Shown: one piece after another, positions 26,631 through 33,785 of the stretch
Layout of the letters: every line of letters begins with the position of its first letter
Numbering within the stretch: the stretch's first letter is position 1
NCBI GenBank assembly: GCA_047600765.1
Contig: JASGKF010000002.1
Span: forward strand, 1,736,001 to 1,800,000
Source: Viridibacterium sp047600765
Lineage (GTDB): Bacteria > Pseudomonadota > Gammaproteobacteria > Burkholderiales > Rhodocyclaceae
DNA: 64,000 nt
Direction: 5' to 3'
Translations under genes and position numbers: made by a program
The notes under the pieces: generated by a model
The model's input: the letters and a program-made list of their open reading frames with translations, nothing else
What the model was told of the DNA's origin: nothing
Databases searched by the model: none

Positions 26631-27734
26631 TCAGGTCGTGGCCGGGCGTTGCCCGAGACGGTGCAGGAACTGGAAGTGCGCTTTCAGTGCTGCCGTGACG
26701 CTGGGGAAGCACAGGTAACGCACCGAGAATTCTTCGCAGGTCTTGCGCACGATGTCGGCGATCTGCGGGTAGTGCACGTGGCTGATCTTGTGGAACAGGT
26801 GGTGCTCGACCTGGTAGTTGAGGCCACCCATGTAATACGTTGCCAGCCAGTTGGTCGGTGCGAAGTCAGCCGTGGTGTTCATCTGGTGCACGGCCCATTC
26901 GTTTTCCATCTTGCGGTCTGTCGTGGGCAGCGGGAAGTCCGTGCCCTCGACCGTGTGCGCCAGCTGGAAGACCAGCGACAGGACAAGACCGAACACCGCG
27001 TGTACGCCGACGAAGGCCAGCACGACATGCGAGATCGGATGGAAGAAGCTGGGCAGCACGAGGGTGTAGCCGATATAGGCAGCCTTGTGCACGACGAACC
27101 AGGGGATCTCCCAGCCGGCCTTCTGCTGCAGCGGCGTGGCGCCGATGCGATTGGCGATGAGCTTGTGGAAGTCGCTGAACAGGCCGAGGTACATGGTCAA
27201 CATGGCGTACAGTACCGGCGCATAGAGCGCCTGCAGGCGATGCCAGGGGTACCAGGGCTGGTTGGGCGACAGGCGCATGAGGGCGCCGATGGAGATGTCG
27301 TCGTCCTTGCCGTCGATGTTGGGGTAGGTGTGGTGCAGCAGGTTGTGCTTCTGCCGCCACAGCATCTGGCTGCTGCCGATCACGTCCATGGTGCTGCCAG
27401 CCAGCCAGTTAACCCAGCGTTTGCCGGAGTAGCTGCCGTGCGCGCCGTCGTGCATCACATTGAAGGCGACGATGATGTAACCCTGAGCGAGTACGAAACC
27501 GGCCAGCAGGGCTCCCCACAGCGAGCTGACACCCCACACGAGGGCGATGTAGCCGCCGATGATGAGGCTGTAGCCGAGCAGGGTCTTGCTGTAGAGCAGC
27601 CAGTTGCCTGTCTGCGAAACCGCGTTGTCGCGGAAATAGGCTTCCACGCGCGACTTCAGCGTGTTGAAGAACTCGCTGCGCGGCGCGAAGCTGATGGTGC
27701 CGGGAATGCCTGCGGGAGTACCGGGTTGATTCAT
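26631..27734 (-). CDS. Membrane fatty acid desaturase
   Basis: A 367-residue membrane di-iron desaturase that puts a double bond into an acyl chain. Three histidine boxes are present: HDGAH (about residue 95), HNLLHH (about 130) and QVEHH near the C-terminus. The QVEHH form, with Gln in place of the first His, is typical of front-end (delta-5/delta-6-like) acyl-lipid desaturases. About four helices in two pairs surround the boxes. There is no cytochrome b5 domain, so an external electron donor is needed. The ATG at 27734 is preceded by AGAGGTAG. It sits between dnaK and dnaJ. A hairpin and a possible -10 (TATGAT) upstream suggest that it may also have its own promoter. Confidence 0.9.
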   Translation of the reverse strand: MNQPGTPAGIPGTISFAPRSEFFNTLKSRVEAYFRDNAVSQTGNWLLYSKTLLGYSLIIGGYIALVWGVSSLWGALLAGFVLAQGYIIVAFNVMHDGAHGSYSGKRWVNWLAGSTMDVIGSSQMLWRQKHNLLHHTYPNIDGKDDDISIGALMRLSPNQPWYPWHRLQALYAPVLYAMLTMYLGLFSDFHKLIANRIGATPLQQKAGWEIPWFVVHKAAYIGYTLVLPSFFHPISHVVLAFVGVHAVFGLVLSLVFQLAHTVEGTDFPLPTTDRKMENEWAVHQMNTTADFAPTNWLATYYMGGLNYQVEHHLFHKISHVHYPQIADIVRKTCEEFSVRYLCFPSVTAALKAHFQFLHRLGQRPATT

Positions 27735-27780
27735 CACTACCTCTGACGGATCTGGAAACGTAATCACATCATACGACTAT

Positions 27781-27822
27781 GGGCGCGCGGCCTGAAGTCA
27801 GACACTTCGCGGCGGCGCGCCC
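27781..27822 (-). other. Large hairpin between dnaK and the desaturase gene
   Basis: Nested arms GGGCGCGC/GCGCGCCC (27781-27788 with 27815-27822) and GAAGT/ACTTC (27794-27798 with 27804-27808). There is no U-run, so it is more likely an mRNA-stabilising or attenuating structure than a full terminator. It could reduce read-through from dnaK into the desaturase gene. Confidence 0.45.
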
Positions 27823-27841
27823 GTCGGCGATGCAGGAAGCC

Positions 27842-29761
27842 TTACTTGGCGTCCTTCACTTCCGTGAACTCGGCATCCACAACGTTGTCGTCAGCAGGCT
27901 TGCCGGCAGTGGCTTCGGCTGTCGCCGCGCCTGCACCCTGCTGCTGGGCATACATTGCTTCACCGAGCTTCTGGCTGACCATGGCGAGTGCCTGTGCCTT
28001 GGCTTCGATTTCAGCCTTGTCGTCGCTCTTGAGGACTTCTTCCGTCTCCTTGAGCGCCACTTCGATCTTGCCTTTCTCTTCGGCGCTGACCTTGTCGCCG
28101 TGTTCAGCGAGAGCCTTCTTCGTCGAGTGCACCAGGGCTTCGGCCTGGTTGCGTGCGTCGATCAGTTCGTGCTGACGCTTGTCTTCTTCAGCATGCGCAG
28201 CAGCGTCGTTCACCATCTTCTGGATTTCTTCTTCCGAGAGGCCTGAGTTGGCCTTGATGGTGATCTTGTTTTCCTTGCCCGTTGCCTTGTCAGCGGCCTT
28301 CACGTGCAGGATGCCGTTGGCGTCCACGTCGAACGACACTTCAATCTGCGGCGTGCCACGCGGTGCGGGCGGGATGCCTTCGAGGTTGAATTCGCCCAGG
28401 CACTTGTTGCCGGCGGCCATCTCACGCTCACCTTGGTAGACCTTGATGGTCACGGCAGGCTGGTTGTCGTCGGCGGTCGAGAAGACTTGCGAGTGCTTGG
28501 TCGGGATCGTGGTGTTGCGCTTGATCATCGCCGTCATCACGCCACCGAGGGTCTCGATGCCCAGCGTCAGCGGATTCACGTCGAGCAGCAGCACGTCCTT
28601 CACGTCGCCTTGCAGCACGCCACCTTGCACAGCAGCGCCGACAGCCACGGCTTCGTCCGGATTCACGTCCTTGCGCGGATCCTTGCCGAAGAATTCCTTC
28701 ACCTTCTCCTGCACCTTGGGCATGCGCGTCTGGCCGCCGACGAGGATCACGTCGTCGATGTCGGACACGGACAAGCCGGCGTCCTTGAGCGCCTTGCGGC
28801 AGGGTTCGATGGTGGCGTTGACCAGTTCTTCGACCAGCGATTCGAACTTGGCGCGCGTGATCTTCAGGGTCAAGTGGGCCGGAGCGCCGTTCACCATGGT
28901 GATGTAGGGCTCGTTGATTTCAGTCTGCTGGCCGCTCGACAGTTCGATCTTGGCGCGTTCGGCGGCAGCCTTGATGCGCTGCAGGGCGATGGCGTCCTTC
29001 GACAGGTCGATGCCGTTGATGGTCTTGAACTCGGCCACGATGTGGTCGATCAGGCGCTGGTCGAAGTCTTCACCACCGAGGAACGTGTCGCCGTTGGTGG
29101 CCAGTACTTCGAACTGCTTGTCGCCATCGACATCGGCGATTTCAATGATGGAGATGTCGAAGGTGCCGCCGCCGAGGTCGAACACGGCGATCTTCTGGTC
29201 CTTCTTGCCGACTTTGTCGAGGCCGAAGGCCAGCGCTGCAGCCGTCGGTTCGTTGATGATGCGCTTGACGTCCAGACCGGCGATGCGGCCAGCGTCCTTG
29301 GTGGCCTGACGCTGGCTGTCGTTGAAGTAGGCGGGCACGGTGATGACGGCTTCGGTGACTTCTTCACCGAGGTAGTCTTCCGCGGTCTTCTTCATCTTGC
29401 GCAGCACGTCAGCCGAGATCTGCGGCGGGGCCATCTTCTTGCCACGCACTTCGACCCAGGCGTCGCCGTTGTCGGCCTTGGTGATCGTGTAGGGCATCAT
29501 GTTGATGTCCTTCTGCACTTCCTTCTCTTCGAAGCGGCGACCGATCAGGCGCTTGACGGCGTACAGCGTGTTCTTGGCGTTGGTCACGGCCTGACGCTTG
29601 GCGGGCGCGCCGCACAGGACTTCACCGTCTTCCATGTAGGCGACGATGGACGGCGTGGTGCGCGCACCTTCCGAGTTTTCGATGACCTTGGGCGTGCCGC
29701 CTTCCATGATGGCCACGCAGCTGTTGGTCGTACCGAGGTCGATACCGATGATCTTTGCCAT
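27842..29761 (-). CDS. dnaK: Chaperone protein DnaK (Hsp70)
   Basis: The 639-residue ATP-driven chaperone. The nucleotide-binding domain has IIGIDLGTTNSCVAIMEGG, FDLGGGTFDISIIEI and VGGQTRMPKVQ; the linker DVLLLDVNPLTLGIETLGG and the substrate-binding domain follow. A helical lid ends with a Gly/Ala/Thr-rich tail (QQGAGAATAEATAGK). The true start is the ATG at 29761 (MAKIIGID), 8 bases after GGAG; an earlier TTG is less likely. Upstream neighbours are grpE and a heat-shock promoter; downstream is a desaturase rather than dnaJ. Confidence 0.98.
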   Translation of the reverse strand: MAKIIGIDLGTTNSCVAIMEGGTPKVIENSEGARTTPSIVAYMEDGEVLCGAPAKRQAVTNAKNTLYAVKRLIGRRFEEKEVQKDINMMPYTITKADNGDAWVEVRGKKMAPPQISADVLRKMKKTAEDYLGEEVTEAVITVPAYFNDSQRQATKDAGRIAGLDVKRIINEPTAAALAFGLDKVGKKDQKIAVFDLGGGTFDISIIEIADVDGDKQFEVLATNGDTFLGGEDFDQRLIDHIVAEFKTINGIDLSKDAIALQRIKAAAERAKIELSSGQQTEINEPYITMVNGAPAHLTLKITRAKFESLVEELVNATIEPCRKALKDAGLSVSDIDDVILVGGQTRMPKVQEKVKEFFGKDPRKDVNPDEAVAVGAAVQGGVLQGDVKDVLLLDVNPLTLGIETLGGVMTAMIKRNTTIPTKHSQVFSTADDNQPAVTIKVYQGEREMAAGNKCLGEFNLEGIPPAPRGTPQIEVSFDVDANGILHVKAADKATGKENKITIKANSGLSEEEIQKMVNDAAAHAEEDKRQHELIDARNQAEALVHSTKKALAEHGDKVSAEEKGKIEVALKETEEVLKSDDKAEIEAKAQALAMVSQKLGEAMYAQQQGAGAATAEATAGKPADDNVVDAEFTEVKDAK

Positions 29762-29828
29762 GTTCAATACTCCGTCAATTCAAACTGTTCCCGGCCCGCT
29801 CCTGCAGCACCGGCTAAACCTGAGTTCC

Positions 29829-29856
29829 AAGTAGGGCTGATCGCCCTGATTTCAAG
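29829..29856 (-). promoter_or_regulatory. Sigma-32 heat-shock promoter upstream of dnaK
   Basis: Minus strand CTTGAAA (29850-29856), 13-base spacer, CCCTACTT (29829-29836). It matches the RpoH pattern CTTGAAA/N11-16/CCCCATnT closely. It begins just after the grpE stop codon, about 60 bases before the dnaK start, so dnaK can be transcribed apart from grpE. Confidence 0.75.
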
Positions 29857-29864
29857 GGGCCTGA

Positions 29865-30407
29865 TCAGGCCGAGCCACTGGAAACGGCCACCAGTGCCGG
29901 GCGCAGCACGCGGCCTTCGAGCAGGTAGCCCTTCTGGAAGACCTGAGCAACCGTGTTGGCCGGGTGTTCCGAGGGGATCTGGCTGATGGCCTGATGCTTG
30001 TGCGGGTCGAATTTTTCGCCAACCGGCGCGACTTCTTCGAGGCCACTCTTCTCGAAAGCCTTGGCGAGGTTGCGCAGGGTCAGCTCGACGCCTTCGCGCA
30101 GGGCTTCAGGCGTAGCGCCTTCGACCGACAGGGTCTGTTCCAGACCATCCTTGACGACCAGCAGCTCGTTGGCGAACTTTTCAATCGCGAACTTGGCGGC
30201 CTTGGCCACGTCTTCGGCACCACGGCGGCGGACGTTTTCGGTCTCGGCCTTGGCGCGCAGCCAGGCGTCGTGGTGCTCGCCGGCCTTCTGTTCGGCTTCG
30301 CGCAGGCGGGTTTCCAGCTCGTCGGCAGGGGAAACAGCGTCCGCGCCGTCTTGCGGGGCGCCATCCATCGGTTCCGTGGGCTGTACCGGCTCTTGTGTGT
30401 CTTGCAT
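29865..30407 (-). CDS. grpE: Nucleotide exchange factor GrpE
   Basis: A 180-residue co-chaperone that makes DnaK release ADP. An acidic N-terminus is followed by a long coiled coil (AEQKAGEHHDAWLRAKAETE, then NVRRRGAEDV) and the C-terminal beta domain with KFDPHKHQAISQIPSEHPAN and QKGYLLEGRVLRPALVAV, the GrpE signature. The length is normal. It is the first gene of the heat-shock cluster, with a near-consensus RpoH promoter 40-67 bases upstream. Confidence 0.96.
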   Translation of the reverse strand: MQDTQEPVQPTEPMDGAPQDGADAVSPADELETRLREAEQKAGEHHDAWLRAKAETENVRRRGAEDVAKAAKFAIEKFANELLVVKDGLEQTLSVEGATPEALREGVELTLRNLAKAFEKSGLEEVAPVGEKFDPHKHQAISQIPSEHPANTVAQVFQKGYLLEGRVLRPALVAVSSGSA

Positions 30408-30446
30408 GAAGTATCCTCAGCTATGCCTTTCGGGTTCAGCTGGGCC

Positions 30447-30474
30447 ACATTGGGGCCGTTGTAGGTATTTCAAG
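30447..30474 (-). promoter_or_regulatory. Sigma-32 heat-shock promoter upstream of grpE
   Basis: Minus strand CTTGAAA (30468-30474), 12-base spacer, CCCCAATGT (30447-30455). A strong match to the RpoH consensus at the right distance from the grpE start (30407). Confidence 0.8.
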
Positions 30475-30555
30475 CCGGCTTCCTGAACTTTTTTTGCATT
30501 GCGGATCGCTTGGCCGGTTTACACTGCTTGTAGGAAATTTTCTGACAGAGTCGCG

Positions 30556-31935
30556 ATGTCCAGCCTTCCTGAGAAAATCGGCAAGTACCGCATCATCCGC
30601 GAGCTGGGCAAGGGCGCTACGGCGACGGTCTATCTCGCCGAAAACCCGTTCTATCCCGAACCGGTTGCCCTGAAGCACATCTCCTTCAAGGAGAAAGGCA
30701 AGGACGAGGCCAAGTGGAACCGTCGTCTCCTCAAGCTGCTGCGCGCTGAAGAAGGCGTTGCCCGCAAGCTGGATCACCCGCACATCATCAAGATCTTCGA
30801 GGCGGTGATCGAGAAGGAAGAAGCCTATATCGTCATGGAGTTCTTCAACGGCAAGTCGCTGGAGGACTACTGCAGCTACGAAAAGATGCTGCCCCTGCAC
30901 CGCACGGTCAGCATCGTCTTCAAGTGCTGCATGGCGCTGGATTACGCCTACCGGCAGGGCATCGTCCATCGCGACATCAAGCCAGCCAACATCCTCATGG
31001 ATGAGAACGACAACGTGAAGATCACGGACTTCGGGCTCGCCATGAACGTGAACAAGAAGAGCGACCAGGATTCGACCTTCATCATGGGCGTGGGCTCGCC
31101 GGCCTACATGTCGCCCGAGCAGATCAAGAGCTACCCGCTCAACCAGAAGACCGATCTGTATTCGCTGGGTGTGGTGCTGTTCCACCTGCTGACGGGGCGC
31201 CTGCCGTTCCGTGCCAAGAACCCGGCTCAGCTGGTCTACAAGATCATCAACGCCGATCCGCCGCTGGCCAGCCAGCTCAACCCGGATGTGCCCGAGTCCA
31301 TGGACATGGTCATCCGCAAGGCGCTGGAAAAGGATCTGTACTCGCGCTACAAGAATGGCGCCGAGTTCGCCAAGGATCTGACGGCCGTTCGCTACAAGAT
31401 CTACGACGAAAACCAGCGCACGCCGGACAACACCAAGTTCTCCGCCGTGCGCAAGCTGTCGTTCTTCACTGAATTCGACGATATCGAGATCTGGGAAGTC
31501 GTGCGCTTCGCAGTCTGGCGCAAGGTGGAGCCGCTGACGCAACTGGTGCGCGAAGGCAGCAACGACCAGCGTTTCGGCATCCTGCTGGATGGCGAAGTCG
31601 AGGTCTCGGTGAGCGGGCGCGTGGTGTCCAAACTGGGTGTCGGCGAGTCGTTTGGCGAAACGGCCTACCTCGACGAGATTGATCACTTGCAGCATGCGGC
31701 CGTCGTCAGCCTGACCCCGGTGACGTACCTGGAAATCTCGCCTGCGGCCTTGTCATTGACGTCCGAAGAGTGCCTTGAGCACTTCCGCCAACGCTTGGTG
31801 TCAACGGTTTCGCGTCGCCTGGCGAAGACTGAAACAGCACTCTCCGCGGCAACCGGTGTGGCGGCCACGCGACCGACCGACACTACTTCTCTGGGCTTCA
31901 GTGCCGGCGGCGATCTGCAGCTGGTGGATAACTAG
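30556..31935 (+). CDS. Ser/Thr protein kinase with cyclic-nucleotide-binding-like tail
   Basis: A 459-residue cytoplasmic protein. The Hanks-type kinase domain fills residues 10-275: Gly loop ELGKGATATVY, VALK lysine (K40), catalytic HRDIKPANIL, DFGLAMNVN and activation loop ending SPAYMSPEQ. All catalytic residues are present, so it should be active. After a linker, residues 310-420 (FGILLDGEVEVSVSGRVVSK, then GVGESFGETAYL) match the beta-barrel of the CRP/cyclic-nucleotide-binding fold. No membrane helix or PASTA repeat is seen. It is divergent from grpE and convergent with the EF-hand-like gene. Ligand and targets are unknown. Confidence 0.9.
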   Translation: MSSLPEKIGKYRIIRELGKGATATVYLAENPFYPEPVALKHISFKEKGKDEAKWNRRLLKLLRAEEGVARKLDHPHIIKIFEAVIEKEEAYIVMEFFNGKSLEDYCSYEKMLPLHRTVSIVFKCCMALDYAYRQGIVHRDIKPANILMDENDNVKITDFGLAMNVNKKSDQDSTFIMGVGSPAYMSPEQIKSYPLNQKTDLYSLGVVLFHLLTGRLPFRAKNPAQLVYKIINADPPLASQLNPDVPESMDMVIRKALEKDLYSRYKNGAEFAKDLTAVRYKIYDENQRTPDNTKFSAVRKLSFFTEFDDIEIWEVVRFAVWRKVEPLTQLVREGSNDQRFGILLDGEVEVSVSGRVVSKLGVGESFGETAYLDEIDHLQHAAVVSLTPVTYLEISPAALSLTSEECLEHFRQRLVSTVSRRLAKTETALSAATGVAATRPTDTTSLGFSAGGDLQLVDN

Positions 31936-31957
31936 CCTGCCATCAGACTGGGGCGGT

Positions 31958-32977
31958 TCAGACCGTCAGGTCGATGTGCTGGATGGTGCCGGCCGTGCCA
32001 TCTTCATTCAGATAGACCCCGGTGCGGCGGATCACGCCGCGGTCATCAGCGCCCTCGTGTAACGAGAACGGCGTTTCGGCGCTCTGTAGCGCAATCGCGC
32101 CGACATTGGCCGTGCCCAGGCTTTGCAAGGTACCGCCCGGACGCCAGACCTGCAGTTGCGAGAATTGCAGATCGGATGAGTCGATCCAGCCGTTGTGATC
32201 GCTGTCGAGATCGGCCAGCTCGCTGAAGCCACTGCCTGTGCGCGGGCCGAACAGTTCGCTGCCGTCGTCGATGACGCCGTTGCCGTTGCGGTCGATGGCC
32301 AGAAACGCGCTGCCACCGCCCAAGGTGGCAATGGCTTCCTTCTTGCCGTCGCTATCCAGATCGAACTGGATGCGCTGGCCATCCAGCAGGGCAGGGCCGC
32401 CGGCCAGGTTCAGGACCAGGGGATCCTTGCGCACATTGCCTGCGTCGATGACCGTCTCGCTGCTTTGACGCTCGTAACGGCTCACTTCAAGCGCGATGTC
32501 GAAACTGATCTCACGGCCGTCTGCGGTCGTGACGGTGCCGCGGGCCGAGTACTGCATGGCCTCGACGGTTTCATGCATTTCGCGATGCTCGAAGTGGAAA
32601 GACCATTCGGGTTCAGGTGCTGCGGCACGACCTTGCGGATTGGCGGGTACGTCAGAAGGGGGCTGGCCCGCTTGCGCGACATTTTCAAGATCCGAACTGT
32701 CGAAGAATTCGACCTTGCGGCCAGTCAGCCTCTCGATCACGGCGATCAGCAGGCTCAGGCGCTCGTCAGCAGGTGAGTTGCTGCCTTCTGAGGTATCGAC
32801 CTCGCTCGTGGCGCCCAGGGCGTCGCGCCCGGCCGCACTGATGTCGACGCGCTCAGCGGGGGGCGGGGCTTCCTGCCGGGGAGCCCGCAGCGAGAACTGC
32901 ATGCTGGTTTCGCTTCGCGCCATGCTTTGCCGCTGTGCGGCGCCCTGCATGGAAAGGCTGGATTGCTCGATCTTCAT
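31958..32977 (-). CDS. EF-hand-like calcium-binding protein of unknown role
   Basis: A 339-residue protein without signal peptide. The N-terminal third is polar and low in complexity. The C-terminal half has Asp-rich loops like EF-hand or dockerin calcium sites: DLDSDGKKEAI, DRNGNGVIDDGSELFG and DLDSDHNGWIDSSDL. The string GNGVIDDGSELFG is common in large proteobacterial calcium-binding proteins. The start at 32977 (MKIEQSSLS) is chosen because the Met five codons earlier lies in the leader. A possible flagellar-type promoter lies 46 bases upstream, divergent from that of the AP2 gene. Specific function unknown. Confidence 0.7.
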   Translation of the reverse strand: MKIEQSSLSMQGAAQRQSMARSETSMQFSLRAPRQEAPPPAERVDISAAGRDALGATSEVDTSEGSNSPADERLSLLIAVIERLTGRKVEFFDSSDLENVAQAGQPPSDVPANPQGRAAAPEPEWSFHFEHREMHETVEAMQYSARGTVTTADGREISFDIALEVSRYERQSSETVIDAGNVRKDPLVLNLAGGPALLDGQRIQFDLDSDGKKEAIATLGGGSAFLAIDRNGNGVIDDGSELFGPRTGSGFSELADLDSDHNGWIDSSDLQFSQLQVWRPGGTLQSLGTANVGAIALQSAETPFSLHEGADDRGVIRRTGVYLNEDGTAGTIQHIDLTV

Positions 32978-33022
32978 TTCACACCACTGCATTCTTGCCG
33001 GCGGCGATGCCCGTCACCTTTT

Positions 33023-33050
33023 ATACCGGCCAGAAACGTACATGACTTGA
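33023..33050 (-). promoter_or_regulatory. Possible sigma-28 (FliA) type promoter
   Basis: Minus strand TCAAGTCA (33043-33050), 12-base spacer, GCCGGTAT (33023-33030): 5 of 8 and 6 of 8 matches to the FliA pattern, spacer one base long. It would give a leader of about 40 bases for the EF-hand-like gene. Confidence 0.4.
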
Positions 33051-33118
33051 GGACCAGACAGGGGTTCGCCGCCCTGCGTTGCGCTTGTCGGCCCTCCGTC
33101 CTGAAACGCGGATGTGGC

Positions 33119-33145
33119 TAAAGTTTTCCGCTTACTTGCCGAAAT
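33119..33145 (+). promoter_or_regulatory. Sigma-28 (FliA) type promoter for the AP2 gene
   Basis: TAAAGTTT (33119-33126) is identical to the FliA -35 consensus. An exact 11-base spacer follows, then GCCGAAAT (33138-33145), 6 of 8 to GCCGATAA. Start of transcription would be near 33152, about 38 bases before the GTG start. Confidence 0.7.
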
Positions 33146-33190
33146 CCCTCACATCGCCGCCATAACCCTCAAAGTATCTGGAGGAACGAC

Positions 33191-33724
33191 GTGAGCAGAG
33201 GTAGTGTTTATGGAATCAGCCGCGTGGATAACGAAGTCAGCCGTACGCATGGCTGGCTGGTAACTATCCAGCGTCGTGGCGTGATTCATCGCAAGCATTT
33301 CTCCGACGGCGTGCATGGTGGGAAGCAGAAGTCCTTTACGGCGGCCAAAGGCTACCGTGACGAGGTCATCAGCAACAATCCTCCGTTTTCCATGCGCGAG
33401 TATTCCAACATCGTCAAGAAGAACAACCGCTCCGGTGTGGTCGGGGTGTGCCGATATTGCGCATCGGAAACCCGTGACCTGTCCGAAGACAAGCAACGCT
33501 GGTTCTGGGTGGCCTCCTGGCCGTTGCCGGACGGGCGTCGCAAACGTGTGAAGTTCTCAGTGAAGAAATATGGTGAAGAAGGCGCCTTCAAAATGGCGCT
33601 GAAAGCCCGCAAGGACGCATTGCGTGGGCTCGATGGGGCATTCGACCCGGGTGCGGTTCGCCGCAAGCCCGCGCGTCGCAAGGCAGCAGCTGACACCACA
33701 ACCGAATTGCGCAAGGCAGCCTGA
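33191..33724 (+). CDS. Free-standing protein with two AP2/ERF-like domains
   Basis: A 177-residue basic protein. Residues 5-60 (YGISRVDNEVSRTHGWLVTI, then RRGVIHRKHFSDGVHGGKQK) follow the AP2 pattern: three strands with G-W and a K-x-F-S-D turn, then a helix (SFTAAKGYRDEV). Residues 80-145 repeat it in looser form (SGVVGVCRY, WFWVASWPLPDG, VKFSVKKYGEEGAFKMALKA). Bacterial AP2 domains are usually attached to HNH homing nucleases; no nuclease domain is present here. The tail is Lys/Arg-rich. A GTG start follows GGAGGAACGAC. A flagellar-type promoter and a strong terminator frame it as a single-gene unit. DNA binding is inferred. Confidence 0.75.
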   Translation: MSRGSVYGISRVDNEVSRTHGWLVTIQRRGVIHRKHFSDGVHGGKQKSFTAAKGYRDEVISNNPPFSMREYSNIVKKNNRSGVVGVCRYCASETRDLSEDKQRWFWVASWPLPDGRRKRVKFSVKKYGEEGAFKMALKARKDALRGLDGAFDPGAVRRKPARRKAAADTTTELRKAA

Positions 33725-33740
33725 GCGCAATCGGTAATTG

Positions 33741-33771
33741 AAAAACCCGGCCTTGGCCGGGTTTTTTCTTT
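33741..33771 (+). terminator. Intrinsic terminator after the AP2 gene
   Basis: Stem CCCGGCC/GGCCGGG (33746-33752 with 33755-33761) extended by A5/T6, with a U-rich end. The A-run also allows use from the minus strand for the pectate lyase gene. Confidence 0.9.
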
Positions 33772-33785
33772 TCACTGCATCGCTA

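Noticed and set aside
28304..29986. 560-codon open frame antisense to dnaK
   Set aside because: Long frames opposite dnaK are a known effect of its codon bias; the dnaK product is complete and conserved, the antisense product is not recognisable.
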